Origin: Bacteroidota bacterium
Lineage (GTDB): Bacteria > Bacteroidota > Ignavibacteria > UBA10030 > UBA6906
Length of the DNA stretch: 55,408 nucleotides
Reading direction: 5' to 3'
NCBI GenBank assembly: GCA_030835135.1
Contig: JAUQWO010000041.1
Span: 1-55,408, forward strand
This document shows, piece after piece, positions 26,620 to 34,048 of the stretch (position 1 is its first letter; every line of letters begins with the position of its first letter). Below the pieces are notes generated by a model. That model did no database searches, was not told where the DNA came from, and saw only the letters and a list, made by a program, of their open reading frames with translations. A program made the position numbers and the translations under genes.

Positions 26620-29467
26620 CAGGCAATCAGCCTCTGACAAAGACGCTGCGATCCGGCGGACATCCAAGGCCGAAGCGCTGAACGTTCTCGGGATGAGGGC
26701 GGTCCAGCGTGGGGACTACGCTGAAGCCGTGGCGTTGTTCGGTCAGGCCGTCGCGACGGATCCGGCGTCCGCGGACGCGCAGTACAATCTTGCGCGGGCG
26801 CTGAAGGATGCGGGTCGGACCATCGAGGCCCGGGACGCGTTTCGGAAGGTCGTGGCGCTCCACCCTGCCGATGCTGATGCCTGGTACACGATGGGGAATA
26901 CCTGCGCGATGCTGGGCGATCACGTGGGAGCGGAGCGGGCCTACCGGCAGGCCCTGGAGCTTCGCCCGGAAGACGTGCGCATGTACAACAACCTTGCCGT
27001 GGCCTTGCAGACGCTCGGGCGTCTGGATGAGGCAGATGCCGTTGCCTGTGTCGGTCTTGCCATCGATCCTGGGTACGCAGACCTGCATTACAACCACGCT
27101 CTCGTGTTGTTGCTGCAGGGACGGTTTACGGAGGGATGGCGAGAATTCGAATACCGCTTCGACACCAGCGATCATGCCAACCCATCGCGCACGGGCCTGC
27201 ACCGGCGCTGGTCGGGTGATGCCCTGGACGGGAAGACGCTCCTGCTCACATCCGAACAGGGCCTTGGCGACACGATCCAGTTCGTTCGTTTCGCCCGGCA
27301 TCTGAAGGACCGGGGGGCGACGGTGATCGTGGAGTGTGCCGAGGAACTGGCCGCGTTGTTGCTTTCTGCACCCGGCGTGGACTCGGTGGTCCCCCGCGGC
27401 AGTGCCATCCCCCCGTACGATCACTGGACGCCCATGCTGAGCGTACCGGGGCTCACCGGCATGGACAATGAGCACGTTTTTGGTCTCACGGTGCCGTACC
27501 TGTTCCCCGATCAGGCAAAGACCGGCATGTGGCGTACGCGCCTCCAGGAGTTCCCCGCCGGCGTGCGTGTCGGTTGTGTGTGGTCCGGCAATCCCCGGCA
27601 CCGCAACGATCAGGCCCGCTCGTGCCCCCCGGGAGAATTCACGGCGTTGGCTGCGATCCCCGGCATCCAGTTCTTCAGTCTTCAGGTCCGCACGGACACC
27701 GCGGCATCCCGAGCTCTGTTTCCCATGTGTCATGATCTCACGGACGGGATCCGCGATCTCAGTGACACGGCGGCGTTCATCAGTGCACTCGATCTCGTCA
27801 TCACGGTCGACACCGCCGTGGCACATCTGGCGGGCGCAATGGGGAAACCTGTCTGGCTTCTGCTGCCGCACGCTCCCGACTGGCGCTGGATGCTCAGGCG
27901 GAAGGACAGTCCCTGGTATCCCTCCATGACGATCCATCGCCAGGAGCGCGCGGGAGACTGGTCGGGCGTCTTCGCGAACGTGGCGGGGGAATTGCGCAGG
28001 ATGGCATCGATGCCCCATCAGGTTCCTCGATCCACCGCGGGCGGCACGCCGGCGCGCAGTCCGCTTCTCCGTGGTGCGCCGCCGCGTCGTGATGTACGCG
28101 CACTCCTGGATCCTGCGCCCTTGCTCACCTATGCGGATGCGCTGACGCAGGCGGGGAACCGCCGGCATGCGATCGATACGTACCGCCGGTTGCTGGCATT
28201 CCACCCGGCGATCGCGCCGGCATGGAACAACCTGGGTGTCTGTCTTCAGCAGGAGGGCGATCTCTCCGATGCGATCGCCGCCTTTGAGCGGGCTGCGAAG
28301 ATCGATCCGACGAACGCGGCTGTTCTGAACAACTTCGGATTCGCCCTGAGCGAGTATGGAGTTCGTGCCCGTGCGGCCGAGGTGCTTCGTTCTGCGATCA
28401 TGCTTGATCCCACTCTGGCGGAGGCGCACAACAATCTCGGCAACATCCTCAGGGCCGAGGATGACCGGACCGGTGCCCGGCACGCCTATGAAACCGCGAT
28501 CCGTTGCAGGGGAGATTTTCCCGAGCCGCATTGGAATCTCGCGCAATTGCTCTTGCAGGACGGTGAGTTTGAGCAGGGGTGGGCGGAATACGAGTGGCGG
28601 TGGCGGCGGGCGGATTTCACGAGCCCACGCCGCCCATTCTCCCAACCGGTCTGGAATGGCGAAGACGTGCGGGGGAAGACGATCCTCGTGCATGCCGAGC
28701 AGGGATACGGCGACACGATCCAGTTCATACGCTATCTGACGCTCGTGCACGGTCGCGGGGCGCGCATCATCCTGGAGTGCCAGCCCGCGCTGGTCCGGCT
28801 CTTCCTCGGTCTGCCGATGGTGCACGCGGTGGTGGGGACCGGTTCTCCGCTCCCCGCATTCGACATGCATGTGCCACTCATGTCGCTGCCGCGCATCTTC
28901 GGGACAACGATGAGGACCATTCCGAAGCAGACCCCCTATCTGAACGTCCATGGTGCCGACGTGCGGCAATGGCGTTCCATCATTGCCGGCGATGGGCCGG
29001 CGGTCGGCGTGGTCTGGTCGGGCGCACAACAAGTGAAAGCGCTGCGCAACCGCACCTGTCCACTTCCCCTGATGGCGCCGCTGTTCTCGATCGCCGGGCT
29101 GCGCATGTACAGTCTGCAGGTAGGAGATGCGGCCGCGGAGCTCGACAAAGTACCCACCGGATTCCGCCCGGTGGACCTCGGGCCGCACCTGCGTGACTTT
29201 GCGGACACCGCGGCCGCCGTGAGTATGCTCGACGTGGTGATCAGCATCGATACGGCCGTGGCACATCTTGCGGGCGCTCTGGGCCGGCGGGTATGGTTGC
29301 TTCTTCCCGAGGATGCCGACTGGCGGTGGATGCGTGATCGTGACGATTCTCCCTGGTATCCGGAGATGTCTCTCTATCGTGAGCGGCGGGGTGAGGGGTG
29401 GTCGCCTGTGATCGCCCGCGTGGGTGAGGCGCTGCGGGGACTGGTGGACAGGCATCGGGGCCGATGA
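26603..29467 (+). CDS. Double TPR/GT9-like fusion glycosyltransferase (modules 6, 7)
   Basis: The product is 954 aa, starting at ATG 26603 inside the end of the preceding gene (17-nt overlap, no clear ribosome site, so coupled translation is likely). Two units are visible. Unit 1: TPRs at about 20-185, EQGLGDTIQFVRF from E218, WSGNPRHRNDQARS, VDTAVAHLAGAMGKPVW, DWRW at 426. After a proline/arginine-rich linker (about 470-500), unit 2: TPRs at about 510-660, EQGYGDTIQFIRY from E699, IDTAVAHLAGALGRRVW, DWRW at 906. Unit 2 has lost most of the S-G-N-P-H-N-D segment (SGAQQVKALRNRT instead), so its donor pocket may differ. It ends in an ATGA overlap with the next gene. Confidence 0.85.
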   Translation: MIISNDRQSASDKDAAIRRTSKAEALNVLGMRAVQRGDYAEAVALFGQAVATDPASADAQYNLARALKDAGRTIEARDAFRKVVALHPADADAWYTMGNTCAMLGDHVGAERAYRQALELRPEDVRMYNNLAVALQTLGRLDEADAVACVGLAIDPGYADLHYNHALVLLLQGRFTEGWREFEYRFDTSDHANPSRTGLHRRWSGDALDGKTLLLTSEQGLGDTIQFVRFARHLKDRGATVIVECAEELAALLLSAPGVDSVVPRGSAIPPYDHWTPMLSVPGLTGMDNEHVFGLTVPYLFPDQAKTGMWRTRLQEFPAGVRVGCVWSGNPRHRNDQARSCPPGEFTALAAIPGIQFFSLQVRTDTAASRALFPMCHDLTDGIRDLSDTAAFISALDLVITVDTAVAHLAGAMGKPVWLLLPHAPDWRWMLRRKDSPWYPSMTIHRQERAGDWSGVFANVAGELRRMASMPHQVPRSTAGGTPARSPLLRGAPPRRDVRALLDPAPLLTYADALTQAGNRRHAIDTYRRLLAFHPAIAPAWNNLGVCLQQEGDLSDAIAAFERAAKIDPTNAAVLNNFGFALSEYGVRARAAEVLRSAIMLDPTLAEAHNNLGNILRAEDDRTGARHAYETAIRCRGDFPEPHWNLAQLLLQDGEFEQGWAEYEWRWRRADFTSPRRPFSQPVWNGEDVRGKTILVHAEQGYGDTIQFIRYLTLVHGRGARIILECQPALVRLFLGLPMVHAVVGTGSPLPAFDMHVPLMSLPRIFGTTMRTIPKQTPYLNVHGADVRQWRSIIAGDGPAVGVVWSGAQQVKALRNRTCPLPLMAPLFSIAGLRMYSLQVGDAAAELDKVPTGFRPVDLGPHLRDFADTAAAVSMLDVVISIDTAVAHLAGALGRRVWLLLPEDADWRWMRDRDDSPWYPEMSLYRERRGEGWSPVIARVGEALRGLVDRHRGR

Positions 29468-31053
29468 TGAGTGCCCGGTGGGACATACCCATGTCGGAGG
29501 GGCAACCCGCGGTGACGTTGAGCGCGGTGCGTGAAGCGCGCCGCCGCGGTGACCTGGCGTTCGTGCGCTCGGGATATGAGCATCTGTCTGCGGGCCGGGA
29601 TGCATCCTGGGAAGTCTTCATCGAGTGGGCGGAGTTCCTCAGTGGCACGGGGTCGTTCGAGGAGGCCGTGACGGCACTCCGCGATGCAGCGGGACGGTTT
29701 CCGAACAACCCCGCAGTGCTCAACAGTCTAGGCCTTGCGCTGCAAAGCACGGGAGACCATGGAGGAGCGGCGCATGCGTTCGAGCAGGGTCTCCGGGCAA
29801 CCCCGGGGGCCGGGGCGATCGCCTACAACCTGGCCAATGCCCGCCGTGACCTGGGTGATATCCCCGGCGCCATGTCCGCGTATGTGAAGGCGTTGGAACT
29901 CGGTCCGCCGGTCCCCGAGATGTTCAACAATCTCGGACTGTTGTTTCAAGAGACCGGCGATGTGGCGCATGCTGCCACGGCGTACCGATCGGCGTTGGAC
30001 CTCGACGCTGCGTTTCTGCCCGCGGCACTCAATCTGGGGTATCTCCACATTCAAGAGCGCGACCCTGTCCGTGCGGTCGCCGTCTTCGAGGCTGCGCTCC
30101 GTCATCACCCCCATCATCCCGATGTACACTGGTTGTTGTCGCATGCCCTGCTGGTGATGGGCGAGTATCCGCGCGGATGGAAGGAATATGAGTGGCGCTG
30201 GGAGAAGATGCGGGGTGCCTCGTACCGCAGGAAGGATGCGTCGCTGCAGTGGGCAGGTGAGCCGCTGGGGGGGAGGCGCATCCTGTTGTATGCCGAACAG
30301 GGTTTGGGCGATGCGATCCAGTGTGCCAGGTATATCCCGATGGTGGCGGCAGCGGGCGGGGAGGTGATCGTCGAATGTCAGCCGGAGCTCGTCGCATTGA
30401 TGCGTACGGTGTCCGGGGTGGCGGAGGTTGTTGCGCGCGGCGCACAGGTCCCCCCGCATGACCTCGCCTGTCCCCTGATGTCGTTGCCCGGGGTCTTCGG
30501 GACCACGCTGGAGACGATCCCCCGTGTGGTACCGTATGTGTACGCCGAACCCGGGAAGGTGGCGGCATGGGAGGAGTGGTCGCGTGGTGGTGCACCCGGG
30601 CGCCGTGTCGGGGTGGTGTGGGCGGGGAACCCGTCGCACCGCAACGATGCGCGGCGGTCGATGCCGTCGTCGCACCTTGTGCAGCTCACCGGGGTGGAGG
30701 GTGTGCGGTGGGTGAGTCTGCAGAAGGGTGAGCGGGGGGATGGTGGTGACCGTGTGCCGGCGGGGGTGGGGATCGAGGATGTTGGTTCGCGGTTGCACGA
30801 TCTTGCGGACACGGCGGCGCTCGTGATGCACTGCGATCTGGTGATCGCGGTGGACACGGCGGTAGCGCATCTGGCGGGGGCGTTGGGGAAGCCGGTCTGG
30901 GTGATGGTGCCGTACGCTCCGGACTGGCGGTGGTTATTGGAGGGTGAGGGGACGGGGTGGTATCCGACGGCGCGGTTGTACCGTCAGCCTTCCCCCGGGA
31001 ATTGGGATGCCGTTATTGCGCATATCGGTGCCGACCTCCGGGCGTTGCCCTGA
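29464..31053 (+). CDS. TPR repeat protein with C-terminal GT9-like glycosyltransferase domain (module 8)
   Basis: This is the 529-aa last gene of the glycan operon, beginning at ATG 29464 (ATGA overlap). About five TPRs occupy residues 40-235. The GT9-like domain shows EQGLGDAIQCARY (from E278), WAGNPSHRNDARRS, VDTAVAHLAGALGKPVW, and DWRW at 487 with GWYP. It resembles module 1 most closely in the Q-C-A-R-Y variant of the first motif. Its stop is 267 bp upstream of flagellin 1, which ties the operon physically to its probable acceptor. No convincing terminator follows, so some read-through into the flagellin region is possible. Confidence 0.85.
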   Translation: MMSARWDIPMSEGQPAVTLSAVREARRRGDLAFVRSGYEHLSAGRDASWEVFIEWAEFLSGTGSFEEAVTALRDAAGRFPNNPAVLNSLGLALQSTGDHGGAAHAFEQGLRATPGAGAIAYNLANARRDLGDIPGAMSAYVKALELGPPVPEMFNNLGLLFQETGDVAHAATAYRSALDLDAAFLPAALNLGYLHIQERDPVRAVAVFEAALRHHPHHPDVHWLLSHALLVMGEYPRGWKEYEWRWEKMRGASYRRKDASLQWAGEPLGGRRILLYAEQGLGDAIQCARYIPMVAAAGGEVIVECQPELVALMRTVSGVAEVVARGAQVPPHDLACPLMSLPGVFGTTLETIPRVVPYVYAEPGKVAAWEEWSRGGAPGRRVGVVWAGNPSHRNDARRSMPSSHLVQLTGVEGVRWVSLQKGERGDGGDRVPAGVGIEDVGSRLHDLADTAALVMHCDLVIAVDTAVAHLAGALGKPVWVMVPYAPDWRWLLEGEGTGWYPTARLYRQPSPGNWDAVIAHIGADLRALP

Positions 31054-31110
31054 CCCAGCCGGACGTGCATCCGTTTGCGCTGCCGGCCGAGAACATCACC
31101 CGCTGCCCCC

Positions 31111-31137
31111 TAAACTTTTCCTCAGAGTGTCCGATAC
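31111..31137 (+). promoter_or_regulatory. Sigma-28-type promoter P1 upstream of flagellin 1
   Basis: TAAACTTT (31111-31118), an 11-nt spacer and TCCGATAC (31130-31137) match the enterobacterial sigma-28 pattern TAAAGTTT-N11-GCCGATAA with correct spacing and a few mismatches. It lies 89 bp upstream of a better copy, so it may be a secondary start site. Confidence 0.6.
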
Positions 31138-31199
31138 TGTCGGTGCGGACGACCCCTCATGTCACCTGCTGTGCTCCCGAAAAAATCTCCCCGAAGCTC

Positions 31200-31226
31200 T
31201 AAAGTCCTCCCGCAGGGTGCCGATAA
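31200..31226 (+). promoter_or_regulatory. Sigma-28 promoter P2 of flagellin 1
   Basis: TAAAGTCC (31200-31207), an 11-nt spacer and GCCGATAA (31219-31226) give an exact match to the core of the sigma-28 (FliA) consensus. Transcription would start near 31234, leaving a leader of about 85 nt before the flagellin ATG. The same core recurs before flagellin 2, which strengthens the call. Confidence 0.88.
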
Positions 31227-31300
31227 TATTCTCAGAAGGTGAAGAGAGACAAGAAGTTACAGAAGACACCACCACTTGTAGATCCAAACATCAACCACCA

Positions 31301-31311
31301 CCCAGAAAGGG
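31301..31311 (+). promoter_or_regulatory. Leader mini-hairpin over the flagellin 1 ribosome site
   Basis: CCC-AGAAA-GGG at 31301-31311 can fold so that the Shine-Dalgarno purines (AAAGGGGG) before ATG 31321 are partly paired. A matching CCCT-AGAA-AGGG element lies at the equivalent place before flagellin 2. The stem is short, so structure is tentative; the shared position and AGAA loop are the reasons for listing it. Confidence 0.4.
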
Positions 31312-31320
31312 GGCAGTAGA

Positions 31321-32166
31321 ATGGCACAGCAGATATCCCTCACCTCCGCGATGCGCGCGAACCTGCTCAGTTTGCAGAACACGGTTTCGTTGCTGAATCG
31401 CACCCAGGATCGGCTTTCGTCCGGGAAAAAGGTCAACAGCGCTCTGGACAGCCCGACCAACTACTTCGCGGCGAAGGCGCACGTGAACCGTGCGAACGAC
31501 ATCGCTGGCCGGAAGGACAGTATGGGCGAAGCGATCCAGACGGTGAAGACGGCAAGCAGCGGCATCGAGTCGATCAACACCCTGATCGAATCGGCGAAAG
31601 GTATCGCGCAGGCCGCACTGGCCACGAGCGACACCACGCAGCGCGCGCAGTATGTGACGCAGTACAACGCGGTGATCAGCCAGATCAACACGATGGCCAG
31701 TGACTCTGGCTATCGCGGGACGAACCTCCTTGTGGCGAACACCCTTGGTGTGAAGTTCAATGAGGATGGTGCGAGCTCGCTGAGCATCGAAGGTTTCAAG
31801 GCCACGGCCACCGGTCTGACGGTCGGCATCGTGGGACAGGCCACCGGCGGTATCGCCGCGTCCTGGTCCGATGCCACCAATGGCGTTGGCTCGATCAACT
31901 CGGCATTGACGCAGCTGTCGGATGCCCTGAGCACCCTGCGCGTGAAGGCCTCGGCGCTGTCGTCGAGCCTGAGCATCGTGCAGACCCGCGCGGACTGGGC
32001 GGATCAGATGATCGCGACCCTGAATTCCGGCGCCGGCTCGCTCACGGATGCCGACATGAACGAAGAAGGTGCGAACATGCTGATGCTGCAGACCCGGCAG
32101 TCACTGGGTACCACAGCCCTCAGTCTGTCGGCCCAGAACGCTCAGTCGGTGCTCCGTCTGTTCTAG
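31321..32166 (+). CDS. fliC: Flagellin 1
   Basis: This 281-aa flagellin is the filament subunit secreted by the flagellar type III system. The conserved D0/D1 N-terminus (NLLSLQNTVSLLNRTQDRL, then GKKVNSALDSPTNYF) and the C-terminus (TRQSLGTTALSLSAQNAQ ending in LRLF) flank a very short middle, so the D2/D3 outer domain is essentially missing, as in compact flagellins of Alphaproteobacteria such as Caulobacter. The sequence is rich in serine and threonine, which are plausible O-glycosylation sites for the upstream glycan operon. AAAGGGGG precedes ATG 31321. Two sigma-28 promoters lie upstream and a strong hairpin follows. It differs from flagellin 2 at roughly 24 of 281 positions by eye. Confidence 0.96.
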   Translation: MAQQISLTSAMRANLLSLQNTVSLLNRTQDRLSSGKKVNSALDSPTNYFAAKAHVNRANDIAGRKDSMGEAIQTVKTASSGIESINTLIESAKGIAQAALATSDTTQRAQYVTQYNAVISQINTMASDSGYRGTNLLVANTLGVKFNEDGASSLSIEGFKATATGLTVGIVGQATGGIAASWSDATNGVGSINSALTQLSDALSTLRVKASALSSSLSIVQTRADWADQMIATLNSGAGSLTDADMNEEGANMLMLQTRQSLGTTALSLSAQNAQSVLRLF

Positions 32167-32181
32167 TCGTAGCCCGCGGCG

Positions 32182-32210
32182 CGGGAGGGAGGCACGGTGC
32201 CTCCCTCCCG
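32182..32210 (+). terminator. GC-rich hairpin after flagellin 1
   Basis: CGGGAGGGAGGCAC and its reverse complement form a near-perfect 14-bp inverted repeat (32182-32195 with 32197-32210, 1-nt centre) starting 15 nt after the flagellin stop. No T-tract follows. It may act as a partial terminator or as a 3' stabiliser of flagellin mRNA that limits read-through into flaF. Confidence 0.6.
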
Positions 32211-32271
32211 GTCGCACTGTACCAGAAGCAACGCCGTCCATACGAGAACGTTCAGTAAAGGATACCAGGTC

Positions 32272-32649
32272 ATGCACGCGAGTCAGGCAGAGGTCTACAG
32301 TCGGAATCAGGTTGCAGCACTCGGCGATCGGGAAGCGGAAGCGGCGGTGCTGATGAAGGCGGCGGCCTTGATGAAGCATGTGCAAACGCATTGGGCGGCC
32401 ACGGACCGTGACCGGAGTCTGGAGAAGGCGTTGCGGTACAATCAGCGTCTGTGGACATTCTTCCAGGTGGCGTTGCTGGACGACAAGAATCCGTTGCCGC
32501 AGGGGATCAAGGAGAACGTGCTCCGTTTGAGTGCATTCATCGATCGGCGGATCTTCGATACCCTGGCGTTCCCGGCACCGGAGAAGCTGGACATCCTTAT
32601 TAATATCAACACGAACATCGCGGCAGGCCTGAAGGGGTCTGCGCAGTAA
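32272..32649 (+). CDS. flaF: FlaF family flagellin regulator/chaperone (copy 1)
   Basis: The 125-aa product matches the FlaF pattern: an N-terminal AEVYS segment, a helical EAEAAVLMKAAALM block, the hallmark NQRLWTFFQVALLDDKNPLP, and a C-terminal LININTNIAAGLKG. In Alphaproteobacteria FlaF is needed for flagellin production/secretion and works against FlbT. ATG 32272 has AAAGGA (32257-32262) upstream and aligns with the start of the second copy at 35241; a longer GTG start at 32197 would run through the post-flagellin hairpin and is rejected. It lies between flagellin 1 and an FlgM-like gene, all presumably read from the sigma-28 promoters. Confidence 0.85.
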   Translation: MHASQAEVYSRNQVAALGDREAEAAVLMKAAALMKHVQTHWAATDRDRSLEKALRYNQRLWTFFQVALLDDKNPLPQGIKENVLRLSAFIDRRIFDTLAFPAPEKLDILININTNIAAGLKGSAQ

Positions 32650-32674
32650 ACGACCGAATCCAGGAGTGTGGGTC

Positions 32675-32953
32675 ATGACGATCTCGACCATCATCAGCAA
32701 TGCGGCGCCGGTCAGCTCCATGCGGGGCGGCCGGGTGGGGGAGGAGCGGCGCGGTGCGGTGGCAGCACACGAGACGATCCGGGACCGGGTGAGTGTTTCC
32801 GGCCGGGCCCTGGCCCTGAACGCAGCGGACGATGCGCGGAAACTGGATGTGATCCGGGAGCGTGTCCGCCGCGGGTATTACCTGGATGGATATGTGACGG
32901 AGCAGGTTGTGGATAGTGTTGCCCGGGAGATCGAAGCAGCCCTGGGCCGCTGA
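32675..32953 (+). CDS. flgM: FlgM-like anti-sigma-28 protein (copy 1)
   Basis: A 92-aa protein starts at ATG 32675 with CAGGA 9 nt upstream. The C-terminal half (DRVSVSGRAL, then KLDVIRERVRRGYYLDGYV and a closing EQVVDSVAREI helix) follows the FlgM layout: a V-x-[LV]-S motif, a helix R-x-x-x-[IL]-[RK]-x-x-[IV]-x-x-G-x-Y, and a last amphipathic helix. The N-terminal half is low in structure, as in FlgM, which is mostly disordered and exported through the flagellum. FlgM holds sigma-28 inactive until the hook is complete. A gene of the same type ends the next flagellin cluster (35642). The assignment is by motif shape, not by close identity, so moderate confidence. Confidence 0.6.
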   Translation: MTISTIISNAAPVSSMRGGRVGEERRGAVAAHETIRDRVSVSGRALALNAADDARKLDVIRERVRRGYYLDGYVTEQVVDSVAREIEAALGR

Positions 32954-32979
32954 CGGCAAGAGGTCCCCGCCTACGTTTC

Positions 32980-33004
32980 TAAGTCGTTTCCCCATAACGA
33001 CTTA
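32980..33004. repeat. Perfect 9-bp inverted repeat between flgM-like 1 and flagellin 2
   Basis: TAAGTCGTT (32980-32988) and AACGACTTA (32996-33004) are exact reverse complements around a 7-nt centre. It lies 27 bp after the flgM-like stop and 32 bp before the sigma-28 promoter of flagellin 2. With AT-rich sequence following but no clean T-tract, it may be a weak terminator or a protein-binding operator. Confidence 0.5.
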
Positions 33005-33035
33005 CGCCAATCAAAAAATATTTCTTCATTTCGGC

Positions 33036-33062
33036 TAAAGATTTGAGATCCCCGGCCGATAA
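33036..33062 (+). promoter_or_regulatory. Sigma-28 promoter of flagellin 2
   Basis: TAAAGATT (33036-33043), an 11-nt spacer and GCCGATAA (33055-33062) match the sigma-28 consensus core exactly, with the same spacing as P2 before flagellin 1. The start site would be near 33070, giving a leader of about 58 nt that contains two small hairpins. Confidence 0.9.
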
Positions 33063-33074
33063 TAGGGTTAGGTA

Positions 33075-33119
33075 CAGCCTCAGAAGAGGCTGCCATTTCC
33101 ATACACACCCTAGAAAGGG
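33075..33119 (+). promoter_or_regulatory. Two AGAA-loop hairpins in the flagellin 2 leader
   Basis: CAGCCTC-AGAA-GAGGCTG (33075-33092) is a perfect 7-bp stem with an AGAA tetraloop. CCCT-AGAA-AGGG (33108-33119) follows and overlaps the Shine-Dalgarno purines upstream of ATG 33128. Both loops have the same sequence. FlbT in Caulobacter acts on the flagellin mRNA 5' leader, so these are candidate recognition elements; that link is inference. Confidence 0.5.
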
Positions 33120-33127
33120 GATCATCA

Positions 33128-33973
33128 ATGGCACAGAGCATTTCGTTGACGGGCGCGATGCGGGCAAACCTTCTCAGCCTGCAGAACACGGTCACGCTGA
33201 TGAACCGGACCCAGGATCGTCTGTCCACCGGCAAAAAGGTGAACAGCGCACTGGACAGCCCGACCAACTACTTTGCGGCCAAGGCGCACCTCAATCGCGC
33301 CAACGATATCACTGCGCGCAAGGATAGCATGAACGAAGCTATCCAGACGGTGAAGACCGCGAGCAGCGGTATCGAGTCGATCAACACGTTGATCGAATCG
33401 GCGAAAGGTATTGCTCAGGCCGCATTGGCCACGAGCGACACCACGCAGCGTGCGCAGTACGTCACGCAGTACAATTCGGTGATCAGCCAGATCAACACGA
33501 TGGCCAGCGACTCCGGCTATCGCGGCACGAACCTCCTCGTGAGCAACACGATGACCGTGAAGTTCAATGAGGACGGTGCGAGCTCGCTGAGCATCGAAGG
33601 TTTCAAAGCGACGGCCACGGGTCTGACGGTCGGTATCGTCGGGCAGGCGACGGGCGGTATCGCCACGTCCTGGTCCGATGCGACCAACGGCACGTTGTCC
33701 ATCAACTCCGCTCTCACCCAGCTGTCCAGCGCTCTGGATACACTCCGCGTGAAGGCATCGGCCCTGTCGTCGAGCCTCAGCGTGGTGCAGACGCGTGCTG
33801 ACTGGGCGGATACGATGGTGGCCACGCTCCAGGGTGGTGCCGGCGCTCTGACAGATGCCGACATGAACGAAGAGGGTGCGAACATGCTGATGCTGCAGAC
33901 CCGTCAGTCGCTGGGTACCACAGCATTGAGCCTGTCGGCACAGAACGCCCAGTCCGTCCTGCGGCTCTTCTAA
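33128..33973 (+). CDS. fliC: Flagellin 2
   Basis: The second 281-aa flagellin is collinear with flagellin 1 over the whole length and differs at about 24 positions, mostly conservative (for example S/T and L/M), clustered in the middle and just before the C-terminal domain. The D0/D1 motifs (LLSLQNTVTLMNRTQDRL, GKKVNSALDSPTNYF, and the final SVLRLF) are intact and the outer domain is minimal. AAAGGGG precedes ATG 33128, and it has its own sigma-28 promoter and leader hairpins, so it can be tuned separately from flagellin 1. A 10-bp hairpin follows the stop. The two may form a mixed or segmented filament. Confidence 0.96.
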   Translation: MAQSISLTGAMRANLLSLQNTVTLMNRTQDRLSTGKKVNSALDSPTNYFAAKAHLNRANDITARKDSMNEAIQTVKTASSGIESINTLIESAKGIAQAALATSDTTQRAQYVTQYNSVISQINTMASDSGYRGTNLLVSNTMTVKFNEDGASSLSIEGFKATATGLTVGIVGQATGGIATSWSDATNGTLSINSALTQLSSALDTLRVKASALSSSLSVVQTRADWADTMVATLQGGAGALTDADMNEEGANMLMLQTRQSLGTTALSLSAQNAQSVLRLF

Positions 33974-34001
33974 CCCGGATAACGACAAGGATTGCCAGAA
34001 G

Positions 34002-34026
34002 GGGAGGAGGGAGTAGCCCTCCTCCC
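34002..34026 (+). terminator. GC-rich hairpin after flagellin 2
   Basis: GGGAGGAGGG (34002-34011) pairs perfectly with CCCTCCTCCC (34017-34026) around AGTAG, 28 nt after the flagellin stop and 22 nt before the next ATG. It has no T-tract. It mirrors the hairpin after flagellin 1 in position and composition. Confidence 0.6.
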
Positions 34027-34048
34027 ACTCGCTGGCAGTGAGGTGACC

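Noticed and set aside
26627-29605. Long minus-strand open frame (992 aa) opposite the double fusion glycosyltransferase
   Set aside because: Antisense shadow of repeated TPR/GT sequence; no recognisable motif and no ribosome site.
18257-30240. DNA repeats or mobile duplication in the TPR genes
   Set aside because: The similarity is at protein level with diverged DNA; no direct repeats at ends, transposase or target duplications were seen.
18257-31053. TPR/GT9-like genes as LPS heptosyltransferases
   Set aside because: The GT-B domain is related, but fused TPR arrays, multi-module chains and adjacency to flagellins fit protein glycosylation better; no LPS core genes are seen in the window.
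31054-31110. Possible terminator of the glycan operon
   Set aside because: Only loose GCCGG/CCGGC pairing is present, without a T-tract; not enough to call.
32255-32283. Possible sigma-28 site (TAAAG) before flaF copy 1
   Set aside because: No CCGATA element follows at 16 nt; the purines are the ribosome site.
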